NCBI GenBank assembly: GCA_013152085.1
Contig: JAADHC010000054.1
Coordinates: 62,001-126,000, forward strand
Reading direction: 5' to 3'
Length of the DNA: 64,000 nt
From: Chlorobiota bacterium
GTDB taxonomy: Bacteria; Bacteroidota; Bacteroidia; Bacteroidales; VadinHA17
Under the pieces are notes generated by a model. That model worked only from the letters and a program-made list of their open reading frames with translations. It did no database searches and was not told the origin of the DNA. Position 1 is the stretch's first letter. Each line of letters starts with the position of its first letter. Made by a program: the position numbers and the translations under genes. Positions 24,390 through 32,259 of this stretch are shown piece by piece.

Positions 24390-25709
24390 ATGAGACAAAC
24401 ACCTGTAAAAGCCGGTATCGTAGAAGAAGTTTTACGACAAAATGACCTGGCCCGTCCGGGTGCGGGAGCGATCAGGGAAATCGTTCGTATTGTAAATCAG
24501 ATTGAAGCCCGCACGAATGTTCGTTTTGTACGCATGGAAATGGGTGTCCCCGGCCTTCCGGCCGCTCCTCCCGGTATACAGGCTGAGATTGAAGCGCTTC
24601 AGCGTGGTGTGGCTTCAAAATATCCGATGATCGAAGGAGTGCAGGAACTGAAAGAAGAAATAGCCCGGTTTGCACACTTGTTTATGAATATTGAGACGAA
24701 CCCGAAAGGCTGTCTCCCTACCGTGGGCAGTATGATGGGATCGATGGCTTCCTTTATGGTTGCGAATCGTACCGACAGGAACAAGGAAGGAACCCTTTTT
24801 CTTGATCCGGGATTCCCCGTTCAAAAGCAGCAGGTCCATGTCCTTGGTCACAGCTATATGTCATTCGATATTTTTGATTATCGCGGAGATAAGCTGAAGG
24901 ACAAACTCTATGCTTACCTGAAAACCGGTAAGGTGTCCAGTATCCTTTATTCCAGTCCCAATAATCCGGCATGGTTTATCCTTACCGAAGAAGAACTGAA
25001 AACAATCGGGGAAATGGCTGCGGAATACGGCGTTGTGGTCATCGAAGATCTGGCCTATTTTGGAATGGATTTCAGACAGGATTATTCAATACCCGGTGTG
25101 CCACCCTATCAACCGACAGTGGCCCGTTATACCAACGATTACATCCTGTTGATATCCAGTTCAAAGGCTTTTAGTTATGCAGGTCAGCGCATCGGGATCA
25201 TGATTATTTCCGACCACTTGTACCATAGACGTTTTCCGGATTTACTCCGATACTTTTCTTCAGACGAGTTTGGTTATGCTATGATATACGGAGCACTCTA
25301 TTCACTCTCTGCAGGTGTGTCGCATTCATCCCAATGGGGGCTGAGAGGTATTCTTAAGGCCGCTAATGACGGTACCTATAATTTTATTGAAGTTGTGAAG
25401 GAATATGGCCGGCGGGCTGCACGGATGAAAGAAATTTTTTTACGAAATGGCTTTAAACTGGTGTATGACTACGATCTGAATGAAAAACTGGCTGATGGAT
25501 TTTATTTTACCGTTTCATACCCCGGTTTTGAGGGTGCGGATTTGATTGTGGAATTGCTCTATTACGGTGTCAGCGCAATCGCCCTGGAAACAACAGGCAG
25601 TATTCGTACGGAAGGCGTGCGTGCATGTGTATCGCAAATAGCAGATAATCAGTATGATGAGCTTGACAGAAGACTGGCATGCTTCAGGAAAGATCATCCC
25701 GTTCAATAA
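24390..25709 (+). CDS. Aminotransferase class I/II (aspartate-aminotransferase fold)
   Basis: A 439-residue PLP enzyme. It has the N-terminal segment MGVPGLPAAPPGIQAE, a substrate-binding SSPNNPAWF, the YGVVVIEDLAY aspartate and the PLP lysine motif SSSKAFSYAGQRIGIM near residue 260. It transfers amino groups between amino acids and 2-oxoacids. The in-frame ATG at 24360 lies inside a terminator hairpin and has no ribosome binding site, so I start at 24390, after an A-rich Bacteroidota-type leader. The neighbours (acyl-CoA synthetase, 2-oxoacid oxidoreductase) suggest it feeds 2-oxoacids from amino-acid degradation. Its substrate specificity cannot be read. Confidence 0.88.
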   Translation: MRQTPVKAGIVEEVLRQNDLARPGAGAIREIVRIVNQIEARTNVRFVRMEMGVPGLPAAPPGIQAEIEALQRGVASKYPMIEGVQELKEEIARFAHLFMNIETNPKGCLPTVGSMMGSMASFMVANRTDRNKEGTLFLDPGFPVQKQQVHVLGHSYMSFDIFDYRGDKLKDKLYAYLKTGKVSSILYSSPNNPAWFILTEEELKTIGEMAAEYGVVVIEDLAYFGMDFRQDYSIPGVPPYQPTVARYTNDYILLISSSKAFSYAGQRIGIMIISDHLYHRRFPDLLRYFSSDEFGYAMIYGALYSLSAGVSHSSQWGLRGILKAANDGTYNFIEVVKEYGRRAARMKEIFLRNGFKLVYDYDLNEKLADGFYFTVSYPGFEGADLIVELLYYGVSAIALETTGSIRTEGVRACVSQIADNQYDELDRRLACFRKDHPVQ

Positions 25710-25773
25710 TGTTTGTTGTTATTGAATATTCACCGATATGACAAAAAACAGGATATAAACTTGCAAAAAAGTT

Positions 25774-25781
25774 TAAATTTG
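25774..25781 (+). promoter_or_regulatory. Candidate -7 element for the 2-oxoacid oxidoreductase operon
   Basis: TAAATTTG, 21 bases before the ferredoxin start codon. The nearest TTG (25761) is too close for optimal spacing. Confidence 0.4.
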
Positions 25782-25801
25782 AATGACAAAAATTTCAGAT
25801 T

Positions 25802-26041
25802 ATGGCAAAAGTTAGAGGTGCAATTGTAGTGGATACAGAGCGGTGCAAAGGCTGTGAGATATGTGTGGTTTCCTGTCCGACCCATGTGATAGCTTTATCC
25901 CCAAAGGTAAACAGCAAGGGATATCATTATGCTTATATGGCAGACCCTGACGCTTGTACCGGATGTATGAATTGTGGTATTGTCTGCCCTGACGGGGTCA
26001 TTACGGTATACCGTAAGAAATTTGAAACATCGGAAGTTTAA
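25802..26041 (+). CDS. korD: 2-oxoacid:ferredoxin oxidoreductase, ferredoxin-like delta subunit
   Basis: A 79-residue protein with two [4Fe-4S] motifs, ERCKGCEICVVSCP (residues 14-27) and ACTGCMNCGIVCP (residues 59-71), typical of KorD/VorD subunits. It passes electrons from the catalytic subunits to ferredoxin or flavodoxin. It is the first gene of the korDABC operon, and the alpha subunit starts 22 bases after its stop. The gene order D-A-B-C matches 2-oxoglutarate and branched-chain oxidoreductases of Bacteroidota, so the symbol reflects family, not proven substrate. Confidence 0.9.
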   Translation: MAKVRGAIVVDTERCKGCEICVVSCPTHVIALSPKVNSKGYHYAYMADPDACTGCMNCGIVCPDGVITVYRKKFETSEV

Positions 26042-26063
26042 TCAGACTTTAGAATTACAGAAT

Positions 26064-27134
26064 ATGGAAGACGAATTTGTATTAATGAAAGGAAATGAAG
26101 CGATTGCCGAGGCAGCCATCCGCGCAGGTGTGGATGGCTATTTTGGTTACCCCATTACCCCGCAGAGTGAGGTTATGGAATACCTGACGACCGCAAAACC
26201 ATGGGAGCGTACCGGGATGGTAGTCCTACAGGCAGAAAGTGAAGTGGCCGCAATCAATATGCTTTACGGTGGTGCCGGATCAGGGAAAAAGGTGATGACA
26301 TCGTCATCCAGCCCCGGGATCAGCCTGATGCAGGAAGGAATATCTTATATTGCAGGGGCAGAGTTGCCTACGGTAATTGTGAATGTCGTTCGTGGCGGCC
26401 CCGGCCTTGGAACCATACAGCCTTCGCAATCAGATTATTTCCAGGCCACCAAAGGTGGCGGACATGGTGATTATCACCTGATCGTGCTGGCACCTGCTTC
26501 AGTACAGGAAATGGCCGATTTTATGGAACTGGCTTTCGACCTGGCTTTTAAATACCGTAATCCAACCATGATCCTTTCTGACGGTGCGATCGGCCAGATG
26601 ATGGAAAAGGTGAAATTCAAGCCTCAGAAAAAAAGAATGACCGAATTTCCCGATTGGGCTACTACCGGAAAAACTCAGGACAGGGAGCGAAACATCATCA
26701 CCAGTCTTGACCTTGATCCCTACCGGCAGGAAAAGTTTAATGAGAAACTACAGAAAAAATATGAAGATATCCGCCAAAAAGAGGTCAGGTATGAAGAAAT
26801 TTCCTGTGATGATGCCGAATATCTTTTTATTGCTTATGGCACCAGCGCCAGAATATGCCAGAAATCAGTCCAACTGGCCAGGGCCGAGGGAATTAAAGCC
26901 GGTTTGTTACGACCCGTTACGTTGTTCCCGTTTCCCGAAAAGACGATATTATCATATGCAGACAAAGTAAAGGGAATGCTCTCCGTAGAAATGAGCGCAG
27001 GCCAGATGGTTGAAGATATCCGCCTTTCTGTAAACGGTAAGGTCCCGGTTGCCCATTACGGAAGAATGGGTGGCGTAATTCCCAATCCGCAGGAAGTGGT
27101 TGAAGCACTGAAACAAAAAATTATCGGAGGATAG
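26064..27134 (+). CDS. korA: 2-oxoacid:ferredoxin oxidoreductase alpha subunit
   Basis: A 356-residue subunit with the pyrimidine-binding domain motif GYFGYPITPQSEVMEYL near residue 25, the SSPGISLMQEG segment and the C-terminal VEMSAGQMVEDIRL. It holds the substrate and CoA-binding part of the thiamine-diphosphate enzyme that decarboxylates 2-oxoacids to acyl-CoA. I use ATG 26064, which gives the normal N-terminus; an in-frame ATG at 25974 would overlap the ferredoxin gene by 68 bases. The beta gene follows after 3 bases. Confidence 0.93.
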   Translation: MEDEFVLMKGNEAIAEAAIRAGVDGYFGYPITPQSEVMEYLTTAKPWERTGMVVLQAESEVAAINMLYGGAGSGKKVMTSSSSPGISLMQEGISYIAGAELPTVIVNVVRGGPGLGTIQPSQSDYFQATKGGGHGDYHLIVLAPASVQEMADFMELAFDLAFKYRNPTMILSDGAIGQMMEKVKFKPQKKRMTEFPDWATTGKTQDRERNIITSLDLDPYRQEKFNEKLQKKYEDIRQKEVRYEEISCDDAEYLFIAYGTSARICQKSVQLARAEGIKAGLLRPVTLFPFPEKTILSYADKVKGMLSVEMSAGQMVEDIRLSVNGKVPVAHYGRMGGVIPNPQEVVEALKQKIIGG

Positions 27135-27137
27135 AAA

Positions 27138-27920
27138 ATGGCAGAATATACAACGGTTAATGAGATTATATCGAAAGAGAACCTGGTATACACGAAAACA
27201 AAGGTACTTACCGATAATGTAATGCACTATTGTCCGGGCTGTGGGCACAGTACCGCACACCGGCTGATTGCCGAGGTGATCGAAGAGATGGATATCCAGT
27301 CGAAAACCATAGGTATTGCACCGGTCGGCTGTTCGGTTTTTATGTATAATTATATCGATGTGGATACCCAGGAAGCCTCACATGGGCGTGCTCCGGCTTT
27401 GGCTACTGCCATTAAGCGCCTCTGGCCCGACAGGTTTGTATTTACTTACCAGGGTGACGGTGACCTTGCTGCTATCGGAACCGCTGAGACCATTCATGCA
27501 TGTAACCGCGGTGAAAATATTACGATGATCTTTATTAACAACGGGATTTACGGAATGACCGGCGGACAGATGGCTCCAACGACTTTGCTGGGAATGAAAA
27601 CCTCGACAACCCCTTATGGCCGCGATCAGGCTTTAATGGGAAATCCAATCCAGATCACCGACCTGATAGCAAGCTTACCCGGAACCTATTATGTGAGCCG
27701 CCAGGCTGTACATACTCCGTCCTATGTAAGGAAAGCCAAAAAGGCTATCCGCAAAGCCTTTGAATATCAGCAATTAAATAAAGGCACCTCTTTTGTTGAG
27801 ATTGTTTCCAACTGTAATTCAGGCTGGAAGATGACTCCGGTACAGGCCAACCGCTGGCTGGATGATAATATGCTTCCCGTTTATCCTTTAGGAGATATCA
27901 AAATACCTGAAGAAAAATAA
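27138..27920 (+). CDS. korB: 2-oxoacid:ferredoxin oxidoreductase beta subunit
   Basis: A 260-residue thiamine-diphosphate-binding subunit. It has the iron-sulfur/ThDP motif HYCPGCGHSTAHRL near residue 31, CSVFMYNY, the HGRAPALATAIK segment, the GDGDLAAIG metal site and NNGIYGMTGGQMAPT. It carries out the decarboxylation step. It lies 3 bases after korA and 13 bases before korC. With korC it is closer to KorB/VorB than to pyruvate enzymes, but substrate range is not fixed. Confidence 0.93.
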   Translation: MAEYTTVNEIISKENLVYTKTKVLTDNVMHYCPGCGHSTAHRLIAEVIEEMDIQSKTIGIAPVGCSVFMYNYIDVDTQEASHGRAPALATAIKRLWPDRFVFTYQGDGDLAAIGTAETIHACNRGENITMIFINNGIYGMTGGQMAPTTLLGMKTSTTPYGRDQALMGNPIQITDLIASLPGTYYVSRQAVHTPSYVRKAKKAIRKAFEYQQLNKGTSFVEIVSNCNSGWKMTPVQANRWLDDNMLPVYPLGDIKIPEEK

Positions 27921-27933
27921 AAATATTATAGCG

Positions 27934-28491
27934 ATGACAGAAGAAATTATTATTGCAGGATTTGGAGGACAGGGTGTCCTATCCATGGGCAAAATTCTTT
28001 GCTATAGTGGTGTAATGCAGGACAAAGAAGTTAGTTGGATGCCATCATATGGCCCCGAAATGCGTGGCGGAACGGCCAATGTTACTGTGATTATCAGTGA
28101 TGAAAGGATCAGTTCTCCCATCCTTAATGAATATGATACGGCAATCATCCTGAACCAGCAGTCGATGGATAAATTCGAACCCACGGTTAAACCTGGTGGT
28201 ATTCTGCTGTATGATGGAAATGGGATTACCCGCCATCCCGAACGGAAAGATATCAGCATTTACCGTGCTGATGGTGCCGAAGAAGCAGCCAAAATGGAGA
28301 CAACAAGAACATTTAATATGATCATGCTGGGAGCTTACCTGAAGATCAAACCTATAGTTGAGATGGAGAATGTACTTAAAGGACTTAAGAAATCCCTTCC
28401 ACCCCGGTATCACCATCTGTTGCCATTGAATAAGAAAGCGATTCAACGGGGTATGGAAATTATACGGGAGGTAAACCTGGTAAATGCGTGA
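27934..28491 (+). CDS. korC: 2-oxoacid:ferredoxin oxidoreductase gamma subunit
   Basis: A 185-residue gamma subunit beginning EEIIIAGFGGQGVLSMGKIL. The family segment SYGPEMRGGTANVTVIIS follows near residue 36, then the NTxxxLG-like NMIMLGAYLK region. It completes the D-A-B-C complex that makes acyl-CoA, CO2 and reduced ferredoxin or flavodoxin. The gene ends the operon, and an AT-rich palindromic tract lies between it and the convergent nadD gene. Confidence 0.93.
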   Translation: MTEEIIIAGFGGQGVLSMGKILCYSGVMQDKEVSWMPSYGPEMRGGTANVTVIISDERISSPILNEYDTAIILNQQSMDKFEPTVKPGGILLYDGNGITRHPERKDISIYRADGAEEAAKMETTRTFNMIMLGAYLKIKPIVEMENVLKGLKKSLPPRYHHLLPLNKKAIQRGMEIIREVNLVNA

Positions 28492-28545
28492 TACCGGAGG
28501 TAACGTAATCCTGATACGTTAATCTATCTCAATATTTTTATTTTT

Positions 28546-28604
28546 AATTAAATACATATAATAATACATAATATTATACATATTATAATATATATTATTA
28601 TAGA
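28546..28604. repeat. AT-rich palindromic element, copy B
   Basis: Alternating TATAATA sequence between the convergent korC and nadD genes. It shares the exact 15-mer AATTAAATACATATA with copy A (21484-21498), and on the minus strand TATAATATGTATAAT with copy C. It may act as a bidirectional terminator or be a small repeat family. Confidence 0.55.
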
Positions 28605-28628
28605 ATTCGTTATAAGAAAAATCCCGGA

Positions 28629-29228
28629 TTACTTTTCATAAAAGTGCATATCCCGGACATACTGATAAACCGGTTCCGGAAAGAAGAAACGCATATCCCT
28701 GCCTTCACGGATGGCCTTTCGCAGCGCCGTTGAAGATATTTCAATCTGCGGCGCACGGACTAAAGTGTAATTTTCAGGAGAAAGGCGGCTTTTCAGATTT
28801 TCGGGAATGTCTGCTGTATCCGATCCTTTGCGGGGATAAACGATCAACGACCATCGGTCCAGTATCTGCTCAAAATTTTTCCATTTATGTAGTGTTATCA
28901 GGTTATCGGCGCCCATAATCAGGGAAAAATTATGGGTGGGATATTTTTCCTCCAGGCGTGTGAGGGTATCAATGGTGTAGGAAGGTTGGGGTAGTTTGAA
29001 TTCGATATTTGTAACCCGGAAACGCGGGTCGTCGCGCAATGACAGTCTGACCAGTTCAAGACGGTGATAATCGGAAAGAAGGGAAGTTTTCTTTTTTAAT
29101 GGATTGTGCGGGGAAACTACAAACCATACCTGGTCAAGCGTCGTATATTCAACCATATAATTGGCGATAGCCATGTGTCCGATGTGGACAGGATTAAAAC
29201 TACCAAAAAAAAGTCCTGTGTGTTTCAT
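28629..29228 (-). CDS. nadD: Nicotinate-nucleotide adenylyltransferase
   Basis: A 199-residue nucleotidyltransferase with the nucleotide-binding motif GLFFGSFNPVHIGHMAIANYM at the N-terminus (quoted here as GSFNPVHIGHMA), the ADP-site MGADNL near residue 105, and the C-terminal ISSTALRKAIREG. It adenylates nicotinate mononucleotide in NAD synthesis. It is the third gene of the yicC-gmk-nadD run, 4 bases after gmk. Confidence 0.95.
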   Translation of the reverse strand: MKHTGLFFGSFNPVHIGHMAIANYMVEYTTLDQVWFVVSPHNPLKKKTSLLSDYHRLELVRLSLRDDPRFRVTNIEFKLPQPSYTIDTLTRLEEKYPTHNFSLIMGADNLITLHKWKNFEQILDRWSLIVYPRKGSDTADIPENLKSRLSPENYTLVRAPQIEISSTALRKAIREGRDMRFFFPEPVYQYVRDMHFYEK

Positions 29229-29232
29229 AAAA

Positions 29233-29817
29233 TTATACCGTTAAGAATTCGAGAACCGTTTTTTCGGCTGCGTCTAAAGCATCGGCGAGAACATCATTAA
29301 CCAATATGCGATCAAAAGAGGGTGCATATCCAAGTTCTTCTTTTGCTTTTTCAATTCTTTTCCGGAGGCTTTCCTCACTTTCGGTAGACCGTTTTCTCAG
29401 CCTGTTTTCCAGCGCCTGGACCGAGGGAGGCATCACGAAAACAGCCAGTGCCCTGTCACCCAGTTTGTTTTTCAGGTTCATCCCTCCTTTGACATCAACA
29501 TCAAACAATACATGGTGCCCTTTAGACCAGATCCTTTCGATTTCGCTTTTCAGTGTTCCGTAATATTGATTTTCGTAAACTTCTTCCCATTCGAGAAAGG
29601 CATCTTCTTTGATTTTCTTTTTAAAATCGTCAACGCTAAGGAAATAATAATCTTTTCCTTCCTGCTCATGTGGCCGGGGAGGCCTGCTACAGGCAGATAC
29701 CGAGAATTCAAGAGCAGGAATTTTCATCAACAGGTGTTTAACGATCGTCGTTTTGCCTGCCCCTGAAGGAGCTGAGATAATGATTACTTTACCGGTTTGT
29801 CTCTCCCGTAGTATCAT
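29233..29817 (-). CDS. gmk: Guanylate kinase
   Basis: A 194-residue GMP kinase with the P-loop SAPSGAGKTTIVKHL near residues 15-29, the GMP-binding SRPPRPHEQEGKDYYF segment and the FDVDVKGG strand. It phosphorylates GMP to GDP with ATP. It is 9 bases downstream of yicC and 4 bases upstream of nadD on the same strand, a common arrangement in Bacteroidota. Confidence 0.95.
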   Translation of the reverse strand: MILRERQTGKVIIISAPSGAGKTTIVKHLLMKIPALEFSVSACSRPPRPHEQEGKDYYFLSVDDFKKKIKEDAFLEWEEVYENQYYGTLKSEIERIWSKGHHVLFDVDVKGGMNLKNKLGDRALAVFVMPPSVQALENRLRKRSTESEESLRKRIEKAKEELGYAPSFDRILVNDVLADALDAAEKTVLEFLTV

Positions 29818-29826
29818 AGTATACCG

Positions 29827-30702
29827 TTAAAGAACATTTAATGATTGTTCCTTTATTTTTTCCAGGGTATCTTTCATTTTTATTACGATTTTCTGGATGC
29901 CTGCATGATACGATTTAGAACCCAGGGTATTGATCTCCCGGCCCATTTCCTGGCTGATAAATCCCAGTTTTTTACCGGCTGCATCTTCTGTATTCAAAGT
30001 GTCCAGAAAGTAACGGCAATGATGGTTGAGGCGAATTTTTTCCTCGGTGATGTCTAATTTTTCAAGATAGTAAAAGATTTCCTGTTCAAGCCGCTCTTTT
30101 TCACTTTCTGTAATCTGTTTCCATTCTTCAATGTGTCTTTCCAACCTTTCCCTGATCAGGGTGACTCTTTCTTTCTCAAACGGGCTGATTTCCTGTAACA
30201 GGGATAAAATGGTCTCCACCTGCTTTCTCATATCTTTTTCAATGGACAGTCCCTCATCCTGCCTGTACCGGTCAACAGCTTCTGCTGCATCTGTTGTAAC
30301 CCGGACAATATGTTTCCATTCATCTTCAGAAACTTCGTGTCCTTTGTCGCAAAGGACTTCCGGCCAGCGCAGCATGGCCTGGATTATGGCATCTTCAGAC
30401 CGGATATCCAGGTCCTGTGCAATATCACGCATCTGGTTGAGGTAGTGTTTGATAGCTGTTGTATTCACCGTAGGGATGGTGGCCCCGGTAAGATCTTCGA
30501 TGGTCAGGGTACAATCGATCTTTCCCCTGATCAGTTTTTCTCCGAGGATTTTGCGTAAAGGAAGTTCTTTCTCACGGTAAGCCGATGGCAAACGGATAGA
30601 GATATCCTGTTGTTTGCTGTTCAGTGTTCTTATTTCAACGGTGATACGCTGGTCGGGAAACTGTCTGCTGGATTTCCCGAACCCGGTCATGGATCGGATC
30701 AT
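29827..30702 (-). CDS. yicC: YicC-family endoribonuclease-like protein
   Basis: A 291-residue protein with both family hallmarks: the N-terminal MIRSMTGFGKSS and a long helical C-terminus ending QEMGREINTLGSKS and QIVIKMKDTLEKI-like sequence. E. coli YicC takes part in stationary-phase RNA turnover. It is the first gene of the yicC-gmk-nadD operon and has a well-spaced promoter at 30725-30754. Confidence 0.92.
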   Translation of the reverse strand: MIRSMTGFGKSSRQFPDQRITVEIRTLNSKQQDISIRLPSAYREKELPLRKILGEKLIRGKIDCTLTIEDLTGATIPTVNTTAIKHYLNQMRDIAQDLDIRSEDAIIQAMLRWPEVLCDKGHEVSEDEWKHIVRVTTDAAEAVDRYRQDEGLSIEKDMRKQVETILSLLQEISPFEKERVTLIRERLERHIEEWKQITESEKERLEQEIFYYLEKLDITEEKIRLNHHCRYFLDTLNTEDAAGKKLGFISQEMGREINTLGSKSYHAGIQKIVIKMKDTLEKIKEQSLNVL

Positions 30703-30724
30703 AGGTAGTATGGTTAGATATAAA

Positions 30725-30754
30725 CAAAATTACGATAAATCCTGGGTTGAACAA
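30725..30754 (-). promoter_or_regulatory. Promoter of the yicC-gmk-nadD operon
   Basis: On the minus strand TTG (complement of 30752-30754) and TAATTTTG (complement of 30725-30732) are separated by 19 bases, the Bacteroidota spacing. The -7 box is 22 bases before the yicC start. Confidence 0.7.
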
Positions 30755-30780
30755 GATGGTTATACAGTTGGGGTAATGTG

Positions 30781-32160
30781 TTAATTACTTTTCGTGATGG
30801 TTACCGGCGGCTGGCCGGCAACGTGTTGTGGTTTTATGATAACTTTGGTTTTATATTTGCCTGTGAGATAATAAAGAAACGAAAGTATTAAACCGATCAT
30901 CATTCCCACAGGTACGGCCCACCAGATACCGACATATCCCATGTGACGAGAGAGAAAATATGCGGCCGGGATACGGACAAACCAAAGGGCAAAAAGTGTA
31001 ATAAACATCGGAATCAGGGTGTCCCCGGCACCGCGCAGAACCCCGTTAATGGAAAACATTCCGGTAAAAATGATATAGAATGCACTTACGATAACCAGGT
31101 ATTCCCTGCCGATAGCAATAACTTCCGCATCTTTTGTGAACAATTTCATCAGGTACGGAGAGGTAAGCTGTACCGTTGCGGTTACGGCAAGAGAAATAAT
31201 GCTGCTCATCACCAGGGTGGAAATAAGCCCCTGGCGAACCCGTTCGGGTTTTCCGGCCCCCAGGTTCTGGCCTACAAAAGTTGCCAGAGCGGCCGAAAAA
31301 TTCATTGCAGGCAGCATGGCAATGGAATCAATCCTCCCGGCAACAGAATATGCAGCGATAACATTGGTTCCGAAAGTATTGACGATACCCATTAAAGCCA
31401 TCATTCCCAAAGCGATAAAAGTTTGCTGAAATCCGGTAGGAAGACCAATCTTCAGACTTTTTCTGAAAATATCCCGGTCAAAACGCATCTTCAGGAAATC
31501 GAGCTGGATGAGTGAATGGTATTTGTTCAGGTAAAAAACAGCCGAAACGAAAGCTCCTGCCTGAGATAAAACGGTAGCTGCTGCAGCTCCGGCAATGCCC
31601 CATTTGAACACCATGACAAACAGCAGGTCAAAACCGATGTTGAACAGGGTAGAGGCGACCAGAAAATAGAGTGGGGTTTTGGAATCACCCAGGCCGCGAA
31701 GTACGGCACTGGTACCGTTAAATCCGAAAAAGACAATCATTCCGGAAAGATAAATCGTCAGATAGGTTTTTGCCTGGGGCATAATCTCTTCCGGCAGCTT
31801 CAGAAGGCGAAAGATATCTTCACTAAAATAGATACCGGTGACCGACATAACGATCGAAGCAAAGAAAATAAAAATATAAAAAGTATCTATGGCCCGTTTT
31901 ACCTTCTCGTATTGTTTTGCCCCGAAATATTGGGCAATAATGATTGTAGTCCCCGAGGCGATACCGATGATCAGGGAGATCAGCAGAAAGATAATGGGGA
32001 AGGAAGCTCCAACAGCCGCAAGCGCCTGTTTCCCCAGGACATTTCCGACAATAATGCTGTCTACCACATTATAGAGTTGCTGGAAGACATTCCCCAGCAA
32101 CATGGGTGTGGCAAAAGCAAGTATGAGCCTGGATTCTTTCCCCTCAGTGAGATCCTTCAT
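30781..32160 (-). CDS. MATE-family multidrug/sodium antiporter
   Basis: A 459-residue polytopic membrane protein with about twelve hydrophobic segments in two homologous halves. The family N-terminal LGNVFQQLYNVVDSIIVGNVLG is present (residues about 21-42), and the second half begins near GLPTGFQQTFIALG. Such transporters export cationic drugs or organic acids by Na+ or H+ antiport. I start at ATG 32160; a longer GTG start at 32178 is possible but lacks a better ribosome binding site. It stands alone between yicC and the tryptophanase gene. Confidence 0.9.
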   Translation of the reverse strand: MKDLTEGKESRLILAFATPMLLGNVFQQLYNVVDSIIVGNVLGKQALAAVGASFPIIFLLISLIIGIASGTTIIIAQYFGAKQYEKVKRAIDTFYIFIFFASIVMSVTGIYFSEDIFRLLKLPEEIMPQAKTYLTIYLSGMIVFFGFNGTSAVLRGLGDSKTPLYFLVASTLFNIGFDLLFVMVFKWGIAGAAAATVLSQAGAFVSAVFYLNKYHSLIQLDFLKMRFDRDIFRKSLKIGLPTGFQQTFIALGMMALMGIVNTFGTNVIAAYSVAGRIDSIAMLPAMNFSAALATFVGQNLGAGKPERVRQGLISTLVMSSIISLAVTATVQLTSPYLMKLFTKDAEVIAIGREYLVIVSAFYIIFTGMFSINGVLRGAGDTLIPMFITLFALWFVRIPAAYFLSRHMGYVGIWWAVPVGMMIGLILSFLYYLTGKYKTKVIIKPQHVAGQPPVTITKSN

Positions 32161-32259
32161 TGTAAAAAAATGTCGCACAAATGTGCAAACAATTTTTCAC
32201 AAATGAAAAGGAGACGGAAATATCGGATGCTCCATAATACCGTAGATAACAAAACCTTC

